DNA from: Phaseolus vulgaris
Lineage: Eukaryota > Streptophyta > Magnoliopsida > Fabales > Fabaceae
DNA: 64,000 bases
Direction of reading: 5' to 3'
Assembly: GCF_000499845.2 (NCBI RefSeq)
Contig: NC_023759.2
Span: forward strand, 45,602,672-45,666,671
Of the stretch, positions 11,261 to 24,200 are shown piece by piece. The notes beneath the pieces were generated by a model. That model was not told the DNA's origin, made no database searches, and saw only the letters and a list, made by a program, of their open reading frames with translations. Made by a program: the position numbers and the translations under genes. Numbering within the stretch: position 1 is the first letter of the stretch; every line of letters starts with the position of its first letter.

Positions 11261-14200
11261 TTATGTTCTGGCACTTGAAACCAATTCCGAGCTTTCAGCA
11301 TTGCTTCCTGCATTTTCCTCGATTACTGGAGGAGATGGTGGTGTCCTTGTTTCAGCTATATTCAACCGCAATGGGCGACCTTGCACTTCCTGAAAAAACA
11401 CATCATTACATTCAGAAGGAATGTGGTTATATAGTTAGACTGATATCATAAGATGAACTTGAAATTACAAAACTGATGTACCAAAAATGTTCTTACCACA
11501 CCATTCATAATGTCCAAGGCAGCTGCTGCAGATTCGGCAGTTGTAAAAGAAACAAACCCGAAACCTCGAGATCTTCCACTGTCCTTCTCATAGACGACCT
11601 TGGCACTCAATATGCCTGGCTGCTCAGCAAAAGCTTCTCTAAGACCCTGTGAGTTGACTCCCCAGCCAAGGTTTCCACAATAGATCTTGTAAGCGCTGTC
11701 TACAAAGCCTCTGTAGTTGTCCCTTATTTTTGCCCCCATTACCAATCTTTCCCCTCCTTTGGGTACCTCTGGGAAGTTTACCTTAGCAGTCCTACCACCA
11801 ACTTGCTGCTCACCAAAAAAGTCATTAATTTTAGCATTGAGTTGATAATTTATATTAGAAAGCTCAGATGTGATCAAGGCTTTTAATAAGATAATTTGAA
11901 AGCCTGGTTGCGGCATTTGAGTATTGTTTTTTATAAGATATCTCCTACCGCACAAAACCAACCAAAATAAGAGAGATCTTTTGGAAGAACAAATTGTCAT
12001 CCAAAATGATGATAAGGCAAGGAAAATAAATAAATAAATATATATATATATATATATAAGGATAAGGATGGAAGACTTCTAGAAGGAGCTAATACCAACT
12101 CAGTAATTCTGTTACAAAAGGGACAACTCAACAATTCTGCTATTGCCCAGCAATATGGCAATTTTTTTTTTCTTTTATTTTCAGTGATGCATAGCATTGA
12201 TGCAGTGCCTGTACATATGTCAAAACATCTGAACACATTTTTGCAGAGAGAAAAGTTCCTCATTCTCTGTTATTTTTTTAAATCCCTTTATCTTTATTTT
12301 CTGTTATGGTATTAGGGCTCTTATGGTTACTTTCTTCATGGCTCAGTCATTGATCCCTCACAAGACCTCAGTTCTCCTTAACATGTTAATCCATCTGACA
12401 ATCCTTCCTTCCTCCTTACCATGGTCCTTTCTCTTATTTTCTTCAATCCCTTTATCTTTCTCTCTCAGTTATCTTTTTTTCTGCTAAGATACTAAATTTT
12501 AACCAAGTTTTAACAATGCAGTAATTTATTCTGATTGCTTTGCCTCCTAGTTTTAACATCTACAAACTGATGGAACTTTCCAGTAACTTCCCTTTAACCG
12601 ACGTTTTTTAATGTAACCTTATAGAAGCTGTGGCCTTGTTAGGATAAGTTTCTCATAAATACTCCTAGGAAAAGAAAATAGAAAAAAAAGTTCTCTATAA
12701 ACTAAAATTAGTTTATGTATAAGTTAAAACTAAGTTACTGAGATATTAATGAGATAACTTCTACAACCTCTACAAATTAATTTATGTATATACTAATTTT
12801 ATCCCAAAAATTATTTTATTTTCTTCTAATTTTTTTCTCTTACAAGTGGTTATGAAGAAATTTATTCACACATAGAATATATAAGTATTAGTGCCTCCAT
12901 TTGGTATTGCTAACTATTACAAGAGAATAGTATTTATTTGGGGTCAATTTTGCTAAAATAGTATTTCATTTTGATAATTGCAACATTCAGTTTTGCCAAG
13001 ACAATAGTATTTATTTGGAGGACAAAATTGAAATAGAAGGTATAATATTTCTTTGAAATGTGATAACATCAATCAATATGACCTTTTTAATGCTAAAACC
13101 ACAATCAATATGAAATGGAGGAAGTAGTACAAATAATGCAACAAGAAAATAAAACCCTATGCAAACTGAATTTTTTCCATTTTTTAGGAATGGTGAATCA
13201 TTTTCTCATGAATAATTTTCATTATATAAGGACTTCATCATCCTTTGATAACTCAGAAAATCAGAACAAACTCTAGGGAATGTCTATCACACTACTTTGA
13301 TTAAAGACAGGAGGAAAAAACAAATTATTGGATTAGAAAAGCAGCTACTTCTGCTGGAAAGGAACACCTTGTCGTTATGATTATGAACACTGAGTAAATG
13401 AACCATAAAAGAGTTCTAATAATACAGTCTCTAACTCTCTTTGCAACATATTTTCACCTATTGATTGAAATTCAATTCGCTAGTTTGGGAATGAAACCTG
13501 CTAAATGGAGAATAAGACCTAAGCATGTGGTAGGACCTACATGAATTGGAGTCTGGATGGTGTATTACTAGCATCTTTCACAAACAAAATTGTATAGCAG
13601 GTAATGTACTGAGACTTACAGAGCCATCAAACATTCGAATTGCCTCTTTAGCATCCTCTACACTTTCCATTGTAACAAATGCAAATCCCCTGCTTCTACC
13701 CGTGACACGATCATACACAATCTAAAAAATTCAATCAAACAAAACAAGGTAAGAAACAGTATTAGCTTGCACCATAAATACCTCAAATTCATCAATCAAA
13801 CAGAAAAACAAGCACAAAGGGTGAAAAGGTTTTGCAAAAATGGCAAAAGGAAGAAACCTCAACAGACGCCACGGTGCCAGCTTCTGCAAAGAGCTCTGCC
13901 AATTGGGAATTAGTAATTGAAAATGGCAAGTTTCCAATATAGAGCCTCCCAGCATCGTTATCGTAGTCTGAAACCTTTCGCTCTTCCTCTTGTTCTGTTT
14001 TTTCAGAGGTTTCTGCTACTGGCTCGTCTTGTCGGGACTCTGTTATGTCTTGACCCACTTCCAGCCCATCGAAGGTGGCGGAAGGTGGGGACAGCCGATG
14101 AAGTGGGAGAAATGAAAGACTGAAGCTTTGGGACTTGAGGTTAAGATTGAGTTGTTTTTGGAAAATGGGTCTCTGAAGGAAGTTGGAGGTGAGTGAAACG

Positions 14201-14271
14201 GAAGAGTGGGTGAGGGAAAGATTGTATATTCTGTTGCAGATAGAGGAGGAAAAAGAAGCTGCAGCAGCCAT
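11261..14271 (-). CDS. CP33: Chloroplast RNA-binding protein, 33 kDa ribonucleoprotein type (two RRMs)
   Basis: Four exons on the minus strand: 14271-13858, 13721-13620, 11805-11497 and 11389-11261, all with GT-AG borders and continuous frame, giving 317 residues. Residues 1 to ~65 are Ser-rich and basic, poor in acidic residues, as in a plastid transit peptide. An acidic stretch follows (76-104). RRM1 starts ~109 (RNP2 LYIGNL; RNP1 RGFAFVTM at 149-156). The linker holds [22 protein letters not shown]2 starts ~212 (RNP2 IYCGNL, RNP1 RGFGFVSF at 252-259). Length, acidic domain, linker and RRM pair fit the cpRNP family, which binds and stabilises plastid mRNAs and helps editing; the linker fits CP33. 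The Cys in RNP2 of RRM2 is slightly unusual. Intron 2 (11806-13619) carries a MITE-like foldback. The gene is convergent with the TatD gene. Confidence 0.93.
12037..12058. repeat. (TA)n microsatellite
   Basis: About 11 TA dinucleotides in intron 2 of the CP33-type gene. Confidence 0.9.
12636..12870. repeat. MITE-like foldback in CP33-type gene intron 2
   Basis: The left arm (AGGATAAGTTTCTCATAAAT, then a purine-rich AGAAAATAGAAAAAA block and a TTTATGTATAAG block) is mirrored at the right (a TTTATGTATATAC block, a pyrimidine-rich block, then GGTTATGAAGAAATTTATT). The arms are imperfect. It resembles a common small plant MITE. The exact ends and target duplication are unclear. Confidence 0.5.
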
Positions 14272-15381
14272 TTAGCGTGTGAGAGAGAAAGGGTTGCTGT
14301 TTCAGAATTGAGTATGGAATTGGAAGTGAAGTGACACCTATTGTTAATGCTGCAGAGTTTGGGTTTTCTTATTCACAACTTCGCAGGATAAGGTTTTTTG
14401 CTTGGGAACACCTCCAAATGTTACTCTCACTTTTTCTTTTTTTCATTTTTTACTCAAAGTTAAAATAAAGATTACTGTTTCCATTTTATATGGTTTTGTT
14501 ATAGTGGAATATTCAATAATTTTATGAAATTAGTTTTAAGAATTGGTTCGGTATTTTTTTAAATGCAATATGTTAATACAGTTCAAGTTCTCTGCATCAA
14601 TTAATTTTTATACTTACAACTGATAAAATATTTTTAGAATTTATTTATAATATAATTATTATAAAAATAGTAAAATTATGGAAACATTTAATTTCTAAGA
14701 AGTAGACCGTTGTTAATCTTAGTAGTTGGATGTAATGATTAAAAAAGGAATGAGATAATAAACATTATGATAATTAACTGGTAAATTAAAACAATAAATC
14801 ATGAATAATTCAAACTGTCAAAGAAGTTGAGAGAGTAATTTGTTTGGCGGATGGGTAGGTAGGAGTGGTGATTTGGCATACTTTGAACTATTATGTACCC
14901 AAAATTAGAAAGTTAAATATTCCACCCAAATTTTCTTAAATTTAAATTATTATACGAAATGTCAAGTTCTCGAAATTCTAGCACGATTTCAGTTTAATTT
15001 TTAGAAAAATGTAAATGATTTTAATAATTTTTTTTAATTTTAAATAAATGAATTAGATTAATTCTATTTTAAATTTGATTAACTTTGTCCACATAAATTT
15101 TAAATCTTAATTTATATAATTATGATATAATATGTAGTATATTTTGAAGATTACAGGCCTATCTTAGTCTCGTGTCTCAGGTTCCACTCCTGCAAATTGT
15201 ATGACAGTTTTTTTTTGTGTGTATAAAATTAAAGAACAATCAATTGTATGACATGTGAAAATCGAATTAATGAGCAAAGTGGAAGTTTTACTATAGCATG
15301 TAACAAACCATGCTTCTTTTTTTCATCTCAAAGGAAATCTTGAAACAGTAGTCAGTCTTAGAGCTGAAAACAGAAACAGAA
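14272..15381. other. Upstream region of the CP33-type gene
   Basis: 14,272 to ~14,400 is the likely 5' UTR and core promoter of the CP33-type gene; no clear TATA box is seen. The rest is AT-rich with no recognisable gene or element. Confidence 0.5.
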
Positions 15382-15752
15382 CTCATAAAAAAAATCATGA
15401 AATAAAAATCAATTTTTAGAAATCAAAATAATTAGTTGCAATAGTAACTAAATTAGAGACCATTTTTGAAACTAAAACAAAAATTAGTTTCTAAATTAGT
15501 TTCTATTATTATTAAATAGTTTATAAATTGGTATCTAATTAGCAATCAATGTTTTAACTACCAATTATTTAGTTTCTAAATTTAGTCTCTAAAAGTTTGG
15601 TTGCTAATTAGATACCAATTTATAAACTATTTAACAATAATACAAACTAATTTAGAAACAAATTTTTGTTTTAATTTCTAAAATGGTCTCTAATTTAGTT
15701 ATTATTGCAACAAATTATTTTGTTATAAAAATTTAGTTTATTTTTTTTAGTG
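15382..15752. mobile_element. CACTA-type MITE, degenerate copy
   Basis: A ~370 bp long inverted repeat. The right end reads TTTTTTTTAGTG (15741-15752) and the left end is decayed (CTCATAAAAAAAATCATG). Internal blocks such as ATTAGTTTCTAAATTAG recur in inverted form. The sequence matches the better-preserved element at 46562-46942 over most of its length, so both are one family. Confidence 0.7.
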
Positions 15753-16155
15753 TAACATCTGAGTTCAGTGAATAATGCTGTCTAGTTATCAGATATTTCT
15801 TGATATTTAGACGATGGATTGATGTGGCTATGAGATAGTCCATCTACCTTTGACTTGTCTGCTGCATATGGCGATAGTTTGGTAGGATAATAAAATTTTG
15901 ACTTGCTCAAGAGGAGAAAAACACACCAGTGCATTGTTTTAACAAAGACCACACGTCAAAGTTCTATAATACATAGTTCCTAAATACAAAACCAAGTTTA
16001 GACATAGCAGAAATACACATAAGTGGAGTTTCATGCTTTTATTTTCACACAAAGATAAAGACACTGAATTGTCTTCTGCGTCAGGGTATCAAGTCATTAG
16101 TTTGTAGCATGTCAAAGACAGTTCGGTGCAGAAAGACAAATTACTACAGGTACAT

Positions 16156-16177
16156 TGAGCCAAGGATGAGTTGCCTA
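16156..16177 (-). promoter_or_regulatory. miR169 target site 1 (3' UTR of NF-YA)
   Basis: The plus strand reads TGAGCCAAGGATGAGTTGCC plus two bases, essentially a miR169 sequence (conserved core AGCCAAGGATGA.TTGCC), so the minus-strand mRNA is complementary to miR169. This is the best of the three sites: one internal mismatch against the common miR169 core, plus differences at the 3' end. miR169 cleavage of NF-YA 3' UTRs is established in plants. Confidence 0.85.
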
Positions 16178-16186
16178 CAGTTACTA

Positions 16187-16208
16187 TGAGCCAAGGATGG
16201 ATTGCCAA
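16187..16208 (-). promoter_or_regulatory. miR169-like target site 2
   Basis: The plus strand reads TGAGCCAAGGATGGATTGCC plus two bases. Positions 1-12 match a miR169 5' region; two mismatches follow in the central/3' part. It is spaced 31 bp from site 1. Confidence 0.65.
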
Positions 16209-16212
16209 AGTA

Positions 16213-16234
16213 TGAGCCAGGGATGAATTGCCTA
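16213..16234 (-). promoter_or_regulatory. miR169-like target site 3
   Basis: The plus strand reads TGAGCCAGGGATGAATTGCC plus two bases. It has one mismatch in the seed region (A to G) and one further on, so it is probably the weakest site. It is spaced 26 bp from site 2. Confidence 0.55.
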
Positions 16235-16375
16235 GACCAGATGTTAGGACGATCCTACAGAACGAAACTTGTCACAGTCAACACAGCCAACTGAAAACAA
16301 GCTTCTTCATCTGGTCTCATAAAGGAGGGGCTTGGTGCATCATTGAACTAAACCCCCCCCTTGATTCTTTGCTAG

Positions 16376-19300
16376 TCAAACTTTAAGGTTGCAGCAGTTA
16401 CCTGCTGCTGCAGCCCATTTGGTGGGTATGATCATACCACGCCCACCATCTATCATGTCTACCAGAGTGTGCACAGAAGATCCAAAATGATTGAGGGAAA
16501 ATCTTTCAAGACCTCCACGTGAATACATGCTAGTCACTTCTGAGCCCGAAATATTTGGACTGCTGCCATTAGTCTCTTTTGATGAATTCAAAGTTCCAGC
16601 CTCAGACTGAAGGAATTCAGAACTCTGAGAACCACTGGAATGCAATCGTTCACCTACAGTTTCATGCACTTCATTTCCAGTTTTGCCATTTCCATTAGCA
16701 GATTTTCTTGTGTTCAAGAAGCGACCTCCACATCCTCTTGGTCGCCGCATTGCATGGAGATGGCGCGATTCATGCATATAAGGCTGTAAGACAGATTTAC
16801 AATTCAGTTAAGAGGAAATAGTACTATTTCACAAGTAATCAGTGCCAGTGATCAGCACAGAATGTGAGATTGGATTCTTTAATACAGAAACACCTTAATG
16901 ATCAAATTTCTTCTGTTAAAAGAATTTTAAACGTACTTGATATCATAATTCATTGTCATATTATTTCTGCCTGTTAAAATCACAAAAGAATACAAGTGTT
17001 TATTGCTGAGATGATCCAAGTTTGTGAAGCTCATTTGACAATTTAAACTTTTATGTCTTTTCTATTTCTTTCATGAGAATTGGTGAAAGAAAATAAAAAT
17101 GAATAGTTGAATGAGTGATTCATATAAAAAATTGCACAAATTCATTCATGTCTATAGAGTATGATACTATGATACAAAGTCACGTAAGATTCATCTTATG
17201 ATATAAATAGTCAAATCCAATCGAATGGTATTGAACTGTGAATCATATTTGAAGAATTATGACAGCATGCACCTAACAAATGCACTATATATTGCAATGG
17301 TATATAGTACTCGTTACTTAAAAGAAATAATCCACCACTGCATAAGTCATATTTGGGTGAAGCTGAGTGAGGCTACAATATGTTGATTAGTATAAGATGA
17401 AAAAAAAATTGGGATACCTTGCGACGTTTAGTCAATTTGTGATGAAGTACAGCTTTGGCACGGGACTGCCGACGCCTAATGATTCCATGGTACTGCTTAG
17501 CATTTACGTAAATTGGTCCATCATCAGATGTCATGTTAAGTGGCAGCATTATACGTCCCTAAATTGTTACAGATGGTACATAGATGATTTAGTAAACAGT
17601 GAAAGATTACATTATATTACCAAAGGCAAAAGCATATATAGTGAGAGCATGTATAACCAAGCTTGGTGAAGTAAAAGACAGACCGAAATTTGAGGTGCAT
17701 AAGCTGAGAAGAGCCCATAAAATTGATCCGTATAGGGATATTTTGCACATATCTACAAAGAGAAGGGTACCAAGAAAAAGTAAAACATGTTTAATCACAC
17801 AAATAAAAAATGCTAAAACATCAAAGTGGTTACTTTTGAGAGAAGATTTTACCATGGGCTGACTAAATCCTATCTCAAAACGAGAATGGGAGTCAGCTAG
17901 TGATGGCTGCAGTGATATGGTTGTCTGAAGCGTTTGCGCTTCATCTGACATTTTACAATCATCTGAAGAAGAAACGTCTTAATGGTTACCACAGGAAAGT
18001 TGATGTGTCAAGTACAGCAAACACTGTCACTTCTAACAAATGAAAAACAAAAGCAGAGTAGTTTTCTAAACAATCAACAATTCTACGGGAGTCTGCGATG
18101 GGATTTTAGATTCAGAACTCAATCCACGAAAAAATCAGTTTCAAGTGTTTTGGAAGCTAGCACATGGGCCTAAAAGGATAATCTCATTTTATCTGTCTTA
18201 AAACTGATAAACAGCATTTTGATGAGCAATCTTTATGGAATTTTGGAACACAGCGTGAGAAGACAGTAGGAATTGGCTTCATCAATAATACCAATTTTTT
18301 TTTAAAACAGTAGTTTAATACTCTCTGTGGATGAATGTGTTTCTGCTAGTGTGTGTGAAAGTGTGAGATGATATATCTTATTAATGGTCTTACTTCTGAA
18401 GGTTATCAGTTGGTAGAATGTTTCGAGTTTCAACCCTCAGCTAAATTTATTGACTATCTTAGCTTAATTACAGCATATGACACACATGTGTCTGAAACGT
18501 ATAAGGAGATACACATAAATGTTCAATTCAAATGAATATCTAACCATTTTAACATTATTTTAACACAATCTTAAAAAAAAAATACAATAATTTTAAAATC
18601 TCAAACTTTTGTATAATTATGACTTGAAAGAAAAAACAAAACCTACTCATGATCAGAAATATTTAGATTATATATGAATTATTGAAAATGTTTTTTTTTT
18701 ATTTTCTTATCATATCTTCAATACAATGTGAATTTTCTTTAAATTGTTAATTTGTTTTTAAATGAATTTAAGCTAAAGTGTTGTTTTCAATAATGATAAT
18801 CAAGAAAGGGATGAAATCCCTTAAATAAATTATATTTTTTTCACTTTTTGGATTTTAGATAAATGAATTAGATTCATTTTTATTATATTTGACTAATCTT
18901 TTTCACATAATTGTCAATTTATATGATTCATAATAATAACATATAGATTCATGTCTTCGTGTTTACATTTTAGAAATTATATTTGTTGAAGTGTTTGTGT
19001 CCATGTCATATCCATATTCGTATCAGTATCCGTTCAATAATGACAGTCTTTTGAGGTGATTATGGAAAGCAGTTTCCTCAAAATTCAAGCTAATTAAGTA
19101 CTGAAATACTGTCCACGGATTTTTTTTAAATCAAATTTTGTTCCCTATAGTTTTCACTCAAAATTCAATTATGTCCCTACCGAGTTTAAATTTTAAAACC
19201 ATTTTGAGAAAATCCCTACAGTTTTCCAACAATGGTAATCAACCATGTTTATTGGATTTATTCTCTGTTTAGAGTGAAAGTATTGAACTACAATATGGAC

Positions 19301-20238
19301 CATTTTTGCATTGTTTGAAAATTATAAGGGACTTTTTAAAGGGTTTTGGACTGTAGAAACTTAATTGAGTTTGGAGAGATACTACAGAGACGATGTGAGT
19401 ACGTTAACCTTTTTATTTCATTGACAAAAGGGGTAAACTCTAAAGTGTCGTCTGCAATGTTTTCAGTGAAGTAATTTTTTATTTTACTTTCACCAGTTCA
19501 GGTCAATAAGCACAATTAGTCACACTCTAACGTTAGTAAATCAAGAAGAAAAATTAAGTTGAAGTCCTTAGATCGTTCATATGTATAATTTATTTCCTTG
19601 TGGTGATGGTGAGGTGACCCACCATTCTGAACATCAAGCTTCCCTTGTTTGCATATCATTCTTCTTTCAAATGAAAATAAGTCCGAAAACAAAGGGCCAG
19701 AATATTTGTTGCAAGATAGTTTTTTTAGCCATCCAAAGTTTAAGAAGAAATAAATAACTTTTTTGCTTTTTCTTTGATTTTCTCAAACTATGTGCAGTTA
19801 GTATGTGTTTGTATAGGCATTTCCCACCCAAGAAGGACATTTTTAGGAATCAAACCTTACTAGAAATATTACTCATAACTCCATCAATAGTTAATTTCAA
19901 TTACTATTTTGGTGAAAACGCATTGAACTAAATTGTACAACTTAACCAGAGAGATACATCCAAAATTAAATACCTGGAAAGATGGTAAACTGAGTTGTAT
20001 GTCCTTTGCCCAACACATGTTCAGCTCCTCTTGCCGAAGGCTTATTGACAGCATGCTGGTCTATGCAGTTAGGAAGCTCCAATGAAAAGGGTTTCATTTG
20101 TACACAAGACTCACCCCCATGAACAGCTTGAGATCCAAAAGCACTCCACCAGGGTGCTGAAGCTGCAGATGACAAGGCCCCCACAAAATTGGGTGCATTT
20201 CCTTCATGTTCTTTAAGATAAACAGTTTGCATCGCCAT
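16376..20238 (-). CDS. NF-YA: NF-YA subunit of the CCAAT-box transcription factor NF-Y
   Basis: Five coding exons on the minus strand: 20238-19974, 17962-17853, 17752-17684, 17558-17418 and 16783-16376, giving 330 residues. The N-terminus [13 protein letters not shown], then [13 protein letters not shown] and [12 protein letters not shown], is typical of the plant NF-YA2/NF-YA10 group. The conserved core spans ~165-219: the A1 helix [20 protein letters not shown] binds NF-YB/NF-YC, and after a short linker the A2 segment [19 protein letters not shown] contacts CCAAT DNA. The Gln/Ser-rich flanks are the usual activation region. The first intron (17963-19973) is 2 kb. I chose the first of two close Met codons (20238, 20232). 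Upstream open frame exists to 20364 but is unlike the family. The 3' UTR bears three miR169-like sites, so post-transcriptional control in stress and nutrient responses is likely. Confidence 0.94.
19135..19400. repeat. Possible foldback repeat in NF-YA intron 1
   Basis: The left side has TTCCCTATAGTTTTCACTC, CAATTATGTCCCT and AAACCATTTTGAGAAAA blocks. The right side has diverged inverted versions (GACTTTTTAAAGGGTTTTGG, CTTAATTGAGTTTGG). This looks like an old small transposon. Ends are not clear. Confidence 0.3.
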
Positions 20239-21200
20239 ATACGCCCTCCAAAAGATGATTTCTAAGTTAATGGTATTGGTGCGTAGAAAAAAAGTTCCTG
20301 TAAGCAAGGATGGAATAACAACCATCAAAGCAAGACAACTAATAAGGCCAAGGGGAAGATACAAAATATCAAATTTTCCAAGAAAGAAAAAGAAAAGAGG
20401 GGAGAATCAGTACATAAATGGCATGTACCTCAGATTTTTATTCAGTCTTCAGCATAAACATCAACAGAGAGGAGCTGAATTGAAATATACATCAAAAGAC
20501 AATTTCAATTTCCATGCCTTGCCAATAATCAACTATAATACTAACTAATAACACACAAAATAAGTTAATTAGACTATTCTAGAAAGCCAAAGCAATAATC
20601 AGAAGACCTTAGAGCTTGAAAAGTGACACAAAAGTGAAGACAATTAGAAGAAGACAAAAGTGAGATGGGAATTACAATCAAGAAAAACACACCCCAACAA
20701 CTATCCCAACAGAAAAACAATAAACCAGATATGAGCATACATACGAAGTACAAAACTAAGATACATAAACCAACAGAGCCAGGAACCCAAGCTAGAGATA
20801 CAAGAAGAACCAAAAAAACAAAATAAAACACACACACACACCATGAAATAGAAAAGTCAAGTTCCAAGGAGTTTTTCTTATGTCAGCATCAAGTTCCAAG
20901 GAGTAAGTTGACAATAACCGTTAACTCCAAGAAGGAGAAGAGACCAAAAGGGAGAGCACTAACATATGAAACTCAGTGATTAGAGAGACTGAAGAAAGAG
21001 TAGCAGCATCGAATCCTACGCAGAAATAGAACTAACCCCATTAGATTGGAGCGATGTCGGTAGACAAGAGCAAAGGAAAGGAGAGAGAAAGTTGAAGTGA
21101 AGGGAAAGAAGGGAGATGAAAGCGTACAAGTGTAATGGAAAATAACACTCCAATGAGGTTTGGTTTTCATGCACACCAAGGTCCCTCCACCAACTCCTTT
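20239..21200 (-). other. NF-YA 5' leader and promoter region
   Basis: Read on the minus strand this stretch is pyrimidine-rich (for example 20,370-20,400 and 21,060-21,150), as in plant 5' UTRs. NF-YA genes often have 5' UTR introns. I cannot place the transcription start or leader exons with confidence. Confidence 0.45.
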
Positions 21201-24200
21201 TAGTACTATGTGACCCCTTCTTTAATATTATTTTATTTTTGAATGAATTATAACATCACTAATTGCCACTGATCTAATCTTTTCAAGTATCTTACATTGA
21301 TTATACTTGCTTTTCTACCTCTCTCACTCTCCCCTTCATCTCTAAAACCCAAAATAGGATGGTGCAAATCAAGGATGGTGGCCAAGCTGTGCCAATATTT
21401 TAACCACCACCCTCTCTATTTGTGGCAATGCCCTTTGATTGTTTTCTAATTTTATATTCTCACTACTGCAAGTTGAGGAGGCACCTTATGCTAAGTTTAT
21501 AGATATTAGAAAGAAAATGTGGTCCTGTCTTGAGTTCTCAAGTCTGCATGCTTGCTTATTAGCCTTTGGTTTGGTCCATTAGATGATGAGAGGGGTCGGT
21601 AGCATTATACTATTTTAGTTACACACATACCCTTTGATTGCCCCATTTTCGTATTTACAAAATTTGGTTGCTCAAGAAAATTGTCTAGATCTCCCATTTT
21701 TCTTTACTGTATACGTGAATAGAATTGTTGTTTCCAACACTCAAAAAGTTTAACCGTTCACGCCCTTTAAAAATTAAATTCATTTAACTACCTTAAAGTT
21801 ATCTATCACTTTCGTTGTTTGTTGCACTACTTTTATACATATTTGTGGGACACCAAACCATATATCACCCTTTTCTGGTCTTCCCCTACCCTCTCCAGTT
21901 CAAGAGTTGCTTATGCATAACCATTATGACATGGAAGGAATCGAATAATACCTATGTTATATTAATTTGCCAATATTAATTGGTACTTTAAAAAAAATCA
22001 GTGATTGTTATACCAAACATTTTAATAAATATATAAATTTATTCATGACAGTCTATTACTATTGAATTAAGGTTATTGGCACGGTAATTTTGATAGTATA
22101 GCATGTTAGCATATCTGCAAATATCTCCTTTTATCTTATCTTAGTCTAAAAAATATTGTTCAAACTAAGTTTTTTTACTGATTTGACAAATTCCATTATA
22201 TTATGGTCTACGTTTTTAGAAATAACAGAGATCAGATCAGTAGATAAAACTTCGATTTCAGTGATGAAACTAGATGGTTCAGAAATAGTATGTTATGAAC
22301 AGAGTGTCATTAAAAAAGAAAACATTTACACATCTAGAAATCCGCCTACAACGCGAACAAGGCATAATACTATTTACACTGGATATTCCCCCAGTTTTCT
22401 TATCTCTTTGGATTTAGCTTTCACCATAACACATTCGTACCACCATTGTTACATTTTCAATAAATTTTTAGATAGAAACTATTGTAATTTGCTTAGCTGC
22501 CACTGCTGAAACAACCACCAAGTGTTATAGAAGTAAATTAATTTGGAAAGCATGAGAGAAATATGCATTTGATTTTCTTCTTCTTATCAGGATTTCATGA
22601 TGAAATAGTGATGATGAATATTTGACTATTGACACTATATTAGTTCTTTGAACACTCAATCCGTAATCTTCTTTAGCCTAAGTACATGAAGTTTATTTAT
22701 AGTGTTAAAATATAGTAAAGAGAAAATAAAGGTTTATAATATACTTAAGAGTCCAGATGAATCTTAGGTACATGTGTAGATTCTGTTGTCTCCAATCTAT
22801 TTAACTTCATTTTCATTAGCCGGCTATAATGTTTATTTTGAACATGTTCCATGGAAACCTATGTTCTAATTTAGGTAGCTCTCTAAGATAACTGTTACTT
22901 AGGAAGACCAAGACCTCCTTTTTCATTACTTTTCCCTTCTTTTATGATAAGAGGTTTGTCAACAAATAATTGTACACTATTTAAGCGAACCACTCACTAA
23001 AAAGACACATGTGAAGAGAAGCGGAAAGGAGGGAAAAAATCATACAGAAACCAAGTACAGGAAAGGACCACAAATTATATCCTTTTGTTGGGGTTGGCTC
23101 ATTCCCCCTCCCTAAAAGAATATTCAGTTATTACTTTTATTTTTTTTATTAGTTTTAAGAGCGAATCAATGAAAATAATACAAATTATCTTTATTCTGTT
23201 CTCCTTTTAGTCAATAAATTATCTCTCTTATCATCTCAGTGTGTTCTGTTGTTTCTATTTTGTTTTTGGGTTTTTCAGGAAAATAATGTAATTTTTTTAC
23301 AAATTACAATTTTGGGTGATTTTTTTTTTTATGAAAATCGGCGAGTTGTATACTATAGGAAAATTTTTAGAGTGAAAGTCGTACTCTATGGATATGATTT
23401 AGGTTGGAAAAGAAATTATGTGAAAGTCGTACTCAAAATGTATGACTTTGTCAATTTTGTTAAACATAAATTGTATGACATTTTGACAATTTTGATTAAA
23501 TTTGAAATTAATTTTAAGTGAAATCTTATGTAGCATGTATAATTTCATTGTAAAACAATACAATCAAAGTCGTACCACCTCTATACGACTTCAGTGTATA
23601 AAGACCACATACGACTTTAGTTAACATATATATTATATTCAACTATAATTATGATTATAATTATTTTATTATTACGATTATAATTATTTATTATTATTAT
23701 TATGATTACTATTTTTATTATTATTATTAATATTAATAATAATATTAATTGTAAAATATTTATTATTATTATCGTAATTAATGGTTATAGATTTCTATGT
23801 TTACCCTCACATTATATTGGTTTGATTCCCTCTGAAAAATTTGTTAAAGTTAATAATAATGAAAACACCATTATTATTAATAATAATAATAACAATATCG
23901 AATTAGTTACTAAAACTTATTTTATTTTAATAATTATTAATTTTAATCTCATTAGCGATCGATTTAACAATTAAATTTTTAACAATTTTTCGTTGTTAAA
24001 TTGGTTTTTTAGAATTGGGGTACCAAATTACGATCAAAATTGCGACTGAATTTTTCGATAGCAATCTTGCTACCAATAAAAAAAAGTGATAGGTAGATAG
24101 TTTTCGACTATAATTTTTTTTATTACCTGTGTTTGGTTACTATTTTGATTGCAAATCAATTTAGCTACTATTTTTTAACTTTCACGACTAATTTTGATAA

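Larger units (their letters stand above)
15753..16375 (-). other. NF-YA 3' UTR and downstream flank
   Basis: The part nearest the NF-YA stop (16,375 down to roughly 16,000) should be 3' UTR and contains the three miR169-like sites. The rest, to 15,753, is flank with no gene visible. Confidence 0.6.

Noticed and set aside
17607..17951. 114-codon minus-strand open frame
   Set aside because: It reads NF-YA exon 2 and then straight through the intron; the spliced model with family-matching exons is better.
23702..23974. 90-codon open frame rich in Ile and Asn
   Set aside because: Direct product of ATT/AAT simple sequence; not a gene.
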